Positions 9,649 through 21,600 of a stretch of DNA of 64,000 nucleotides are shown here, one piece after another (the stretch's first letter is position 1; every line of letters begins with the position of its first letter). The DNA comes from Spirogloea muscicola. Its lineage: Eukaryota; Streptophyta; Zygnematophyceae; Spirogloeales; Spirogloeaceae. The stretch spans positions 308,894 to 372,893 of the forward strand of contig WELB01000070.1 in the NCBI GenBank assembly GCA_009602725.1, read 5' to 3'. The notes under the pieces were generated by a model, which saw only the letters and a program-made list of their open reading frames with translations, was not told the origin of the DNA and ran no database searches. The translations under genes were made by a program, and so were the position numbers.

Positions 9649-12600
9649 TTGACACCACGCTGGCGGTCACCTCGCGGGAGACGCCGTGGCTCTGGTCTTC
9701 AGACCAGCTCTAGGCGGCACACCTCCGTGGTACTGTCTGTGCGCGCTAGGCTTGAACCAACAATCAGCTTACACCGATTTTGGCTTCTGCAGGCCCTCTC
9801 GCACCTCGGAGCTGCGCTCCGGGTGCTCCTCCTTTGCACTTCTCTGGCGTATCCCGTTGTCGCACAAACGTGGCGTGACCTGGCCTGCACAAGGTGATCA
9901 AGCTTCCTCTGGAGGCCTACAGAGCAACACTTGGAGCAAGAGATATTGTGCTAAGCACGTTCCGGGTTGGGCTGGCTGCCTCGTGCATCTGCTGGCGGGA
10001 CTCCCCTTTGCAGACTGCATGCCCTGTTTGCAAGACCGCTGTCACTTACATAGATGGCGCCTTGCACTTGTGACGCATCACTGGGGAATTGCAGCTGTTT
10101 GTCTGCTTGCGCGAAGCCGCTTGTGCAACCAAGAGGTCTTGACCCCTAACCTTGCCCTCACGTGACCATGTGTGCAGTACTTCTTTCACGGAGCGTCCAT
10201 GCCGCTTTGTGGATGCTCTACCGCGTCTGCCCAAGATCAACACCAGGGATCACCCTAATGTCACTCTAGGTGCCTACAAAGTCGTTCAGGTAAACCACGT
10301 CGTGCTTGTCTTTGCTGTAAGCTAAGCTGTTGCACACTGCCACCCCAAAATCGTTGCTGATCTGCAATTTGCAGCTGCTGATGGACAACATTCTCTTCTC
10401 ATGCCTACCCTCTGCACCTTCTCTGCAGAAACTCCATCGAGACCTGCCTGCCACGACATTGTATGGATATGGCACGTCACTAGAAACAGCAAGCTACCCA
10501 GGTCCCACTTTGGAAGCAGTTCGTGGATACCAGACGACCGTGCACTGGCAGAACCACCTGACAGACGACCAGCATCTGTTTGTCGTGGACCCCACCCTCA
10601 TGGTTCCCAAGTACACCAAGGGCGGCATCCCCATGGGTGACAAGTCCAAATGCACACCTGGTCTTGACATGCAGTGACTTGTTCATTTCCAGATCATATA
10701 GAAAGGCAAAGGGTCCTCGAACATCGCGACCAAATCTTGTGTTGATATGACCCGTGGGCAGAACAACTGAGTGCAGTCGGGGTGTCCATATCCACAGTGC
10801 CGCATCTTCACGAGATACATTCGAATAGTAAATACGACGGGCATCCGAACGCATGGTGGACCCCATTCAACGAAACAGGAGACGGCTATTCCACAACGTA
10901 AGCATGGGAGAAACATGCATATCTAAGCTCCTAGATTGTTTGTCAGAGTGACAATGATAATGTACTGCCCTCAATTTGTCCATCCTTATGCAGCACGATG
11001 CTGTGGGGATCTTCTCCGTGCAATCATGCACACAAGGGCAGTAACATGGTGGCCTCGACTAGCCCCACCTTACATACCAATGTCTGCGTTTCTTCCACCA
11101 GAACAGGATGGTGTGTCACAAGCACCAATTTATCAACTCACTTTGCGTCATTTTTGTTTGTAGTAAGTACGAGTACCCCAATCAGCAGGAGCCTGCCCTG
11201 CTCTGGTACCATGACCATACAGTTGGCATGACAAGGCTGAACGTGCAGGCTGGTATAATTTCCAACCCCTGCCAGAGAATACATACCTGTAGGAGTTGCA
11301 CTTCTCGCTCCCAATGCATGCTCAAAGTCATGTGGAGCAACTCAAAGGGAATGCAACGATCAATGAGTCTGGCTGCTTTCAGGTCTTGCTGGGGCCTACG
11401 TTCTACGAGACCCAGAAGGTTTGGAGAAGGACATGCAACTGCCCTCCGGCAAGTATGAGCATGTTCTTATCCTACAGGTAATGCACGGGTTGCAGCCAGC
11501 CAAATGACAAGCTTCTGATCTGATGGTGTACTACTCGCTAGATGTTTTCGATGACACAAAAGTACATTGACCAATATCATGAGCTTCTCAGTGGCACCAC
11601 TACCAATAAAGAGATAGTCATCACTGCATGCACAAGATTTGCACTCGCTTAGTGGGACTTTGAAGCTTCCTCTTGCAGGATAAGTGGATCTTGGACAACG
11701 GGACAATGTATTTCAACACGCTTGGAGACGTACCTTCTGTTCATCCGAACTGGGTACCCGAGTTCTTCGGCGAGACCGTGGTGGTGAATGGCAAGGCCTG
11801 GCCTTATCTCAAAGTGCAGGTGCCAGCACGTGATGCTAATATATCCTGTATATCAAGCATGTCATTACTATCTGTTAAGCACAATCGAGAGTCACAGAGA
11901 CGGAGATCTTGCAGGGCCACAAGTGCTGATAAGACCATTGAAAGGACATCCTGCAACTATCATGCCACACACTTGACTCAACTCTACTGACACACTACTG
12001 TTGCCATGCAGCCCAAGAAATACCGCTTCAGGATTGTCAATGCAGCAAATGCTCGCTTCTTCAACCTCTATTTTGGCAACTCCATGACATTCTTTCAGGT
12101 ATATCTGATCTTCACTCATGCATGATTATGCATGAGTGAAATGCCAACGATGCAGCCAGGGCACTGCATCTTAGTGCAGTCATCAAATTGCAGTCATCCA
12201 ACTGCTCCATATTTTTGATTGGTGCACATGCACTTCCTGATATCTATCTACTGCAGTCTTGACATTTCTTAATATCAGTTTCCAATGTATGCACACAATT
12301 GCACAGATCGGAAGCGATGGCGGGTACCTTCCCCAGCCCGTCCTCATGAAGTCCCTTTTGATTGCTCCGGGAGAGAGGGCAGGTAAGTCACACCATCATC
12401 TCCTAGCTTAATTATCTCAAAGGTACCCTTTCCTGTAAGGGCTCTCATGGTAACTACACTGCGGCAGTCATCCACTCGGTTCACCTTCGGGACTCTGAAG
12501 TTGAGGGGACCTGATCCGCTGAATCCCATGCTGCAGATATTGTTGTGGATTTTGGGTTCAAGAGAAAGCACAGACAGCTGTTGCTGAAGAACAATGCAAA

Positions 12601-13844
12601 CACGCCCTACCCTGGAGGTGACCCTGTTACAGTCAATTCTGCAACAGTCATGAAGTTTGTCATCGCGAAATAGGTCAAGACTCCTGACAACAGGTGATGA
12701 ACGACCTGATCATAATGTTGCAATCAGATCCTGTAACATTCGCCTCATCTTTGTAAGTCAATCTGTAAGCTTAAATTTTTGGCAGATCAAGCAAAGTCCA
12801 CCTCACGTTGTTGGAAGAGGCTAGCCGTCCGGTCCATTGTTTGCTTCCAAGCTTAACCAGGCCAGCAATCTGGTGGTCGGTGACAGTGTGCTTGGCAAGG
12901 TTCTGAGGCCTGCCCTGCCGGTTCTGAAGTCTCTCCCGCTAGCCGAGATCCGCCAATTGACCTTAATCGAGACAGCGGACGTCGAGACGGACGAGCCACT
13001 ATGTTCAGTACTAAATGGTCTCCACTGGGATGACCCAGTCACAGAGAAGGTCAGTTTTCCAGCCCTCTTCTTCAACAGATCTCCACAGGTGGTCAATGTC
13101 ACGTTGTGTTGAGATGGAAAACCATCTTCCAGGTATTAGGAACTCACAGAACCTGCATGAACAGGTGGCAATTCCTCATGGATGTACACAATCTACCTCT
13201 AGAAAATTGTACGAAATAGTGGCCTCTGCAATACATGTGACTTGTTTGCAAGTTTTGTTCTACAGCCCAAGCAGGGAACAACTGAAGTTTGGCAGATTAT
13301 CAATCTTACGGATGACATGCACCCTATCCATCTACATTTGGTGCAATTTCAGGTATAAAACCTTGGGCTCAAATGTGAATGACGGAAGAGTCTGCTAATG
13401 CTGCATCCAACAAACTGGTCAATCTCATGCCTCCATATCCTCCAAATTTTTTTCAACTTTAGGACCTTGATGTCCTGACATTCTGACTGGCAAGTGCTAT
13501 CATTTACACAGTCAGTGCCAAATGCTGAGCAGGCTGTACAGAGGCAAATCTTTGACACCGACAAGTATCCCCACAACTGCACGCTTGAGGCCTACGGGAG
13601 TCCACAATCTGCGAACAGCTGCTATTTGGCCCCCCCCATGTTCTACCCAGAAGCTGAGAGAGGGTGGAAGGACACGTTGCGGATGGCACCAGGGGAGGTT
13701 TCTACTATTGCCATACGCTTCACTGATCAGGAAGGAAAGGCCTTTAGCTTCAATGTGACAGATGGCCCTGGATATGTCTGGCATTGTCACATCTTGGACC
13801 ATGAGGACAACGACATGATGCGGCCGTATGTCATTGTGCCATAG
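9649..13844 (+). CDS. LPR/CotA-like multicopper oxidase, fourteen exons
   Basis: Exons: ?-9893, 10178-10289, 10429-10636, 10829-10897, 11042-11081, 11168-11252, 11383-11477, 11679-11819, 12012-12098, 12307-12382, 12537-about 12673, 12825-13049, 13266-13352 and 13533-13844. A hydrophobic segment around [14 protein letters not shown] suggests secretion. Blocks in family order are [70 protein letters not shown] and [16 protein letters not shown] (copper ligands). Closest to plant LPR1/2 ferroxidases and CotA/bilirubin oxidases; ferroxidase or phenol-oxidase activity is inferred. Oddities: exon 4 lacks one base near 10864 (phase arithmetic fails by one), the first His of the HxHG ligand motif reads Arg in IRTHGG, and an in-frame TAG (12671-12673) sits at the exon 11 donor. 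Possibly a decaying copy or unpolished sequence. The true start codon may lie in an earlier exon. Confidence 0.85.
12111..12140 (+). repeat. 13-bp perfect hairpin just inside oxidase intron 9
   Basis: Arms TTCACTCATGCAT (12111-12123) and ATGCATGAGTGAA (12128-12140) with a 4-nt loop, starting 12 bases after the exon 9 splice donor (12099). Confidence 0.65.
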
Positions 13845-14879
13845 AATAATCTCTGAGTTGCAGGGTGCTTAAGGAATTGAAACGTCAAGGAGGGCAATTT
13901 CTTGCCCTTCATGATCCCAAAGCTCATCCTTTGATGAGTCCAGACAGGGTTCTGCTTTCCCATTAGGCCTTAAAATGAGACTTTTCTTGACAGCTCAAAA
14001 ATTTGAATCGACTGCCAGATAAGGTGGTTTTGCAGAAGGGGGTCTTTCCCCAGGCGAAAAAGAACACATCATATGTTAAGGTTTGGCTACCAAGCCAGCT
14101 ACAGATGATTTTGAAGTGGAACAAATGGGGGGGGAGTGTGTGCACTTAAATGATAGCTTACGAGCCTGAAAGTGATAAGGCAAGTACACCTAGAATGTAA
14201 GCCTTCTGCTGCAAACGTGAACGCGAATTCGCTGCAGCTAGGGGAAAATGATGGTATTGGCGGCCTGGGTGGGGCCCACTCAAGGGAAACAGTCTCTAAC
14301 CCACATCTGTGAGTCTATCGTTTAATGTGAAAGAAGTTCTCTCAAAGAAGCTCATTCCTTCCTGTGTTTCAAATACTCGAATTTTTCCTTCTCTCTCAAA
14401 GGAGAGCGATTACTGTGAGAGATCAGCCCAACTGGAAGGGACACGTCCAAAGGGGCCAGAGAGCACAAACCACATCAGCACGAGCAGAACTAAGGGTGGG
14501 TTCACCAATCTCATTTGCCTGTGAAACACTAGATGCAGAATCCGAGAGCAACATGATAAGTACAATTTTGTACAGATTTGTACATGGAGACAAACCCAGC
14601 ACTGAAAGACTTTTGAGGTTATAAATTTCTCTGAGTGAGTCGTGATCCATATGAAAACCTGGCATCGTAGCAAGTGATACCTTCAGTAACTGTTTACCTT
14701 CTGGAGAGAAGCTTATGGAGGGAGCCTGCGGCCACCTACTAGGAAGGAGAGGGCCAGAGACGCGGAGTACATGGGCAAAGCGCACTCTCTTATTCTTGAC
14801 ACTGTCTCTTTCTTGGGCATCAGTTACCCGATTAAGCAGTGGGCACGACAGTTTAGAAACAGTATATATTGAAGTGGTA
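13845..14879. other. 3' flank of oxidase, no gene recognised
   Basis: Between the oxidase stop and the LINE relic. A 173-codon minus-strand frame at 14423-14944 has no recognisable domain and is probably chance. Confidence 0.35.
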
Positions 14880-15220
14880 GAGGCCAGCTGAGCAAAAAGG
14901 CAAGTACATCTGCAACGTGGTCGCCTGCTGCTATGCCAACTCACTCAGTAGCCATGAGTTAGCTCGTAGAGATTGCTAAGGGATGCCCAAACATTGGACG
15001 GCAAATTCGATCCCCCTCTGCCACCAAGTATGATGCCCAGCTTTCTGGTGCAGAGCATGGGCCTGAGCTTGCTGCAACATTCTGACACGCTGCGGTGCTA
15101 GATAAAATGTTGCTTTTGGCAAGCCCATCTTAGCAGGAAGCGCATCCTTACAACTTGGACATCAGAGCCTGACGTTTTCGAAGCAAGATGTTGAAGTGGG
15201 GAGAAGGTGAGGGGTGGGGG
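14880..15220 (-). mobile_element. degenerate LINE 3' end (copy 2)
   Basis: Diverged relative of the other minus-strand LINE ends. It keeps GGCAAGTACATCTG, CTCAGTAGCCA, CCCAGCTTTCTGGTGCA and CAAGCCCATCT in the same order. No open frame remains. The stem-loop around the old stop codon (14938-14960) is preserved with changed but still complementary arms. Confidence 0.55.
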
Positions 15221-15609
15221 GGGTGTGGTTGAAACGAAGGGCCTTTGTCTGCTCAGCCAACTTGAGATACAATATGAAGGATTTACAGGTCGTACTGGCG
15301 TCCTTCGGCTTTATCTCCTATAGCACAGCCATCTTACAGCTGCTCTTGAGAGGGTTAGGGTGACTATTAATATTTTAGCACGACGTATACGCTTCAGTGC
15401 TCACTACAGCACTGTCTGCAAAATAAAGCTCTAGAATGCTCTGGCTTTGCTTCAAAGGTGAAGCTCTCACATGACTGGTTTGACCTCTTGTAATCATGAA
15501 AGAGAGGCCTCAAGAAGCACATTATGCACACACCTGCTCCGCAACTACCAGTAACATGGAGCGATGGTAAGGAATAGTAGATAGTGAAGAGGGCATCAAG
15601 CGTCTTCAA
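15221..15609. other. 3' flank of EDR2-like gene, no gene recognised
   Basis: Stretch between the degenerate LINE end and the EDR2-like stop codon, with a G-run at about 15215-15226. It would hold the 3' UTR of the minus-strand gene. No motif or convincing frame seen. Confidence 0.35.
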
Positions 15610-18600
15610 TCAAGCATCATGTAATTCTTCTGCAGAAGCTGTGCACACATTGCCAGCACGCATAGCAGCAAGAAGGACCTCTGGCAGCTCGACCTGAGAT
15701 CTTCCCTGTGGTGGAAAGTGCAGCACAGAAGCTTCCAGATTGATAAGCTACATGCAGTATTACTCCTCTTTTACAATTATGTAATGTTGCCCTATTTGTA
15801 GCAGCAGAAAGCCATGGTGGTCAGCACGATAGCTCAGAGAGTTGGAATTCATGAGGTGAATAAGCAGTAAGCTAAAGAACTGTAGCTCCTAGCACAACGT
15901 CAAGTGCTGTTGACTGTACCTCAATGACGATGGCCAGATCCACAACAAGTGCCTCCACGTATCCTATGACGAGGCCAATGACTCCGCGAGCCACAGAAGA
16001 AGAGCCAATGTCCACATCGATCAAATTAGAGGAAGTTAAGAGCATCAGCCCTCTGAAGCAACTGTAGACATAAACAGGACATAATGACACCGAGAGGACC
16101 GCCAATGCTGTCAAACCGACCGACTGCAACATCACAAGCATGCACAGGGTTTGACTTTGATGTGCAAGCCTGTCCATAGAGTGCATGAGAAAGATGACAG
16201 TAAGGATTATAAGTGTCACTACCTCAAGGTAGTTCTGATGCCGATGATAGCGGCAGGTGACAGCTTGACCCAGCAAGCAGGCCTTGGTTCCAACTGCTCG
16301 TTTCACGACCCAAGCACCCTGTTTGTCTTAACCTCCTTGTTAGTTGCTAAGCTCAAGGGCTCCTCGTATTCTGTAGTGTCGGCGGTAACTGATGGCATAT
16401 AACCTTGCATGATAGACAGTCCATGCTGAACATAGTACGCCTCATCAGCAACAAAGAAACAGGCACAGCGACCAATATCAACAGGAGGAGGACCATTCAG
16501 CAGATGTAGCACCTGAGCAATACTGGGAATGAGCTTGAATCGAGCATTGCGAAAAATATCATCGCCATCAACAAAGCGCTGCAGCAAGGACCCAGGCCTG
16601 AGGGTTCGATCTGAGGCGAAGTAGAAGACCATGGAGTAATTCGGCTTTCTTGGGACCTGTACAGGTGTAGTTGTGAAAGGACACACCGATCAAAAGCAGG
16701 ACAAGACAAGTACATGCAATAGGTGCAGGTTGAGCACGATGCATTGACCTCCCCTGCATTGACGCAACGCGCTCCGACCTCAATTTACATGCAGAAAGAG
16801 CCCAGTAGACCTGGCTTAAGACATGACTAGCTTAGTCATTTTTTGAGGTGATCTAGTCCACAGCAATTGTTTTGCGATGTGCTGCTCGTGCAAACATAAC
16901 ACCTGTAGATTGCACACGAGTACAAACGGAGCCTTCTTCGGGCCTTCCCTCTGTTATACACACATGACATCATACAAAGTCCATTAGGAGCTCCGCATAA
17001 AGAAATCTGAAGTGACTCATATCTATACCTCCCGTTTGAAGGACATGATGCGTCACTTGTCACCTTTAACATTAGAAGCTGCTTTGAGTAAAGTATCAAG
17101 CAGATACCACTGAGGTCTTATAGCTGGGTAGGTAATAGACAGGGAATCTATGCTTGGTATACATGTAGTAGCACCAACAGATTATGCGTGTAGTATAGAT
17201 GCCAACAGACAAGTCAGATGAAGTATATGCAGATGAAAGTGCAAGACACTCATTGAAATAGAATCTTAAGATGAGGCACTGCCTGCATATGTATGATTAT
17301 TGATACCTGCATGAGGGACCCTGGTCGAGCTGCAACATGGTCAAGTCGTCCTTTCGATGCAAACCAGTCCACAGCCATCAATTTCAAGAGAGGTTCGCAA
17401 CCTTGCACCTGCATTTCAGTAGCATTGATGCTTAATCATTCACAGCATCTTCAGAGCTTGACCTCCCAGCTTTGTCAGGCAGAGCACTCAGAAACTCGAT
17501 ACACGCGTATTCCCACATATTGTCATATGCCATCATTGTTTGGTATTACTGGCCAGCTACGATGCTGCACACCATCACAATACATTTCGGGTGCTGTAGT
17601 AGATGCCTCATATCAAATTGAAGAGCGCTACCTTTCTACGGTTGTGCATATAAGTGGGCCCACGAATGTAGAAGAGGCCCAAAGGGGGCCTTGCCCAGCA
17701 GTCTCGACTTGAAGCATTCTCCGCCATCGCAAGAGACCCCTTGAATTCATGCTCCGACAAAAGTATGCGGGGGGTGCTATAATCAACCTCCCGCTGCTCT
17801 GCAAGCCGCAATGAAACAAGCCCTCCTATCACAATGAGATGTCGTTGGGGTCTTTGCCACCTGACAAATGCAAATACTCGGGAAAATGGTGCGACATGAC
17901 CGAAAAGACTTGCTGTAACTCTCATGAGCAGCTAATTTCTTTTCAGACTTTGTGCAGGGCATAGCTTGCACGTGGACAACATTGGAAGTTCCAACAATGC
18001 AGGGAGATTTCAAACAAGTGTATACCAATTGCAGCCCTCACGGCGTCTTCTCTCAGAGACTTGAAGGTAAGCAGACCAAGGCTAAGCCCCCTCATTGACA
18101 CACGACGGCCCTGCACTTGCAACAGCCACAGCATCAGGTACACAGCATTATGCACAGGACGCTGAATCACTGACAGATGCATGCAGCAATTAATTTTCGG
18201 ATTCGTTGTATGACAGTCCTCAAAGGGCTAGCAATGACCATGATGACAAAACTTCCACTAAGGTCCTCTTCATGGAAAATCTAAGCTTTTCATGACTGAC
18301 CTTTGTTACGCCTTGCTCATCAGGCTCATCATGTGTACTTTCCCCATCTTGAGCATCAAAGAACTCCTCCATGTCAACTGCTAACGGATCTCCTTCAGCT
18401 GACAAGATTGGGGTGCACGGATCCTTCAAGTCCTCCACTTGCACCTGCCTGGAGAAGTGCGTGATTCCTATCACGCACTCACATTTCAAAGCACCTTCAA
18501 GCTTGACCACTTTTGAAAGTTGTCAAGGACACTCGCTTTTAGGTTCACAGACCACTTGCTCAGAGCAGGCTTCAATTCCTGTCAGGTGAGCGGGAGTGCG

Positions 18601-21600
18601 CAATTGCCATGAGCAGGTCTACTAGTGTGTCACTTTCACCCTTCCTTGGACTTTGTTGACATCCGCATTCACAGTGCCCATGCGGAGTAACTCACTGGTT
18701 CCTGCTTCAGTGGAGTGGTAGACTCCACAGGCACACCATCAACACGCGAGACCAGCATGGTGCTCGATGCTGGCACGTGCCTGGCAGCACAGTGCTCTCG
18801 AAGCCCTACACGATGCAATTGCAAGGGCTGTGATATTTTACAAACCTTTTCAAGGAGCAAAGAAACATCTCAACTAAGCAAGCATGCAGACGCTCAAAGG
18901 GCGAACGGACAGGACGCAGCACAATTGCTATCAACAATGAAATATTTCAATGCAGACGAAATCTGCTACTGCTACGGCAATTGCAGTATGCTTGCGCTAT
19001 TGTAAGCACTTGACAATGACAGCACTATTAAGATAAAAGGGTAAGAGTGGGCAAGACAATGCTTCTACACAAATTGAGGTTTGCAGCTTACCAGCAATGG
19101 ACAGATGAAACAAACGGGCAAGATCAATCTCCGGTACTGCACTTCTAGAAAAGCACGAAAATGTACTCCTCTGCTTACGTCCGTGGTCTGCATGGTCAGC
19201 TCCAAAGAGGTTCTCCACAAGAGATCTGGACTTGCCATTTGCACTTGCTGGCAGTGGTATCACCTCCCAGCTAAGTACTGCACACAAACATTATGTGGTG
19301 AGGCTACACAATGTAAGTGCTACTGATGGCTGCGTGGGCGACTGTTTGCTTCCACTAGCTGCAACAGAACACAATGCCTGCCAATAACACCTTGATTGAC
19401 AATCAATATTTGGGCCAGCAGTGATACACAGCATGATGACAAATATCAGACACAGCTGTGCACAGGAGCAGATTAATAGTACCTGCTGTTAGTCTGCTAC
19501 ACCTACCCTGACTGAATTAGAGAAGCATAACACTCATTGTCAGGCTAAGTAATATTGCACAATGAGCAGCTTGAAACTCACTCTTAACATCACCACGAAT
19601 GTAGTCCTGCTGCGGTGGGCAGGATGGGTGGTCCACAGAGTGGAGCATTATGGCTGAGCATGAGATCTTCAGATGAAATCAGTTGACTGCGATTGTGACT
19701 GTCTACTATCAGTGCTATTCTGGTCTACAAGTTTCAACACAAACAGATTCCAGAGTAGCAAATCAGTTAGCAGAGATGCTCCTGGAGCATAATTCAGAGC
19801 ACAGAATGTCAACACAACTCTTGCACATGCCCAGGCTACGACACGCAATTGAAGGCAAGTGGCAACTCATGATCAATCCAGTCGAGTGGAGACTTGGTAT
19901 CATACAGAATCCTCCATCTTGATCTCGTCTCCAGTACCGCTTCAGGCAGTAGTCTGGCGGCTTCATGGATCTATTACAGTGCACACAGAAGATTGACAGT
20001 GAAGGAAACTGTGAGCCCAGGCACCAACCACTCCACCACAACCAGATGTGCTGAGGACTTGACTGCAAGTCAGCGAAGAGGTGCAACATAATCTCAAGTA
20101 AGCTGTAACTAGCTAGGGACAACTTGAAATTTGAAAATTGTCCATGTTGCAGGCTTGGAAGGTAATGCTGCAGGCCCTTGCTACATAGGTTGAGGGTCAT
20201 CTGGCCACAGCAAAGCTTTGACATATACATGCTCCACTACCTTTGATAGATGTACTTGGCGACCTCAAAATGAATGATGTCAATGTGTCCATCGACCTCT
20301 TCCACCAGTTTTCCTCTTCCAAAAGTAGGATCCCATCTAACCAGGTACCAAAGAGGTAGCTAATCAAGAACAAGTACACCTTATTAAGACTTATATGGAC
20401 CAAACCAGGGTACAAGTATGACAATAATACTTCTCTGCCTTCTCAGCCCTTGTTTAGCCTGTTGAAATAAATTTCTCTGATCCCAAGAGTGGCAATATGT
20501 GCCATTGAGGACCTCACTTAACGTCTCTCAAAATCATTGCACTGCAGATGACCTTATGCTCCACTCACACCCCACTAGTAACTAGTCATAACAGATTGTG
20601 ATCATGTGTTTCGATGAGGTTGGATAGAATGTCTTGCGGCCACTGTGCGCCTACAGCTTTACCTTACAAGACACACACGACATGATGCATGACTCCATAC
20701 TGGGGACTGCACAGAGTGCAAACCTTTGTCAATTTAAGAGCAGGTAAGAGGAGGAGCCTCGTCATTAGAAAGTGAATGTGAGGTGACTCACTGCTCTCTG
20801 ACAGCCCCCAAGTCCATGATGACACGGAAGACGATCTCAAGTGACTCCTCGACAATGCCAATTGCCTTTTGTACCCTCATACTGGCCTGAAGCGGGAAAC
20901 ACCATAAATGTGAAGCGTCATGGGAGGAGTTATAGACCCCTGATTCTGGCCTCATGTCCTGACCAGTGTACAAGCAGTCTGCAAGGACTACGTCCATATT
21001 CACATGTACGTGCAGTGCCAGCAAGTGAATCATGCATTAGTTGAAAAGCTGTGAGCTGTCCTGCATAGTATCTGAATCCATGAACAATCGACCTCATGTA
21101 GAAGGTATCACCTAAGTGAAGTTCTAAAAAGTTAGGGCATAGGTGAGTTCAGCTATCCCTTACTCTGGACTCATGCATCTCATTTTTCTCGGCAAACATA
21201 CAAAGCCCTGCTTAGCATGAAACAGAGTGCATCCAGCATCATACTAATGGAGTTCAAAGTTCAGCTCTTTGCAGTTGCTCGGGATGGCCATTGGGCATGC
21301 TTTGCATGCTTTGAGGAATATTTCATGGCCACATTCTGACAATCGAGATCAGCAAGAGCAAGCATTGCATATAGAGTGATCTGTATGAACTTGCCCCTCG
21401 AGGAGGGCCACAACGGAGTCTCACCATTCTCAAGCCCAATAAGACGCCAATTGTGGTGCATAGAATCTAGAGCAGCCGCTCCTCGTTCCAGATTATCATC
21501 CAGAAGAACAGAGAAAGACCGTGGTATACCTACAAGGGAAAGTAGTATGATGTCTGCGTCAGCAGCAGCAGGGTGACGTCCACAGAGCTCTACTGAGTCC

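Noticed and set aside
14423-14944. 173-codon minus-strand frame
   Set aside because: No recognisable domain, no splice partners and no similarity to neighbouring genes; likely chance.
14975-15035. tRNA-like 3' end (TTCGATCC followed by CCACCA)
   Set aside because: The stretch aligns with the degenerate LINE end (CTTCTGCCACCAACTAGAGC region of other copies) and has no anticodon arm or paired acceptor.
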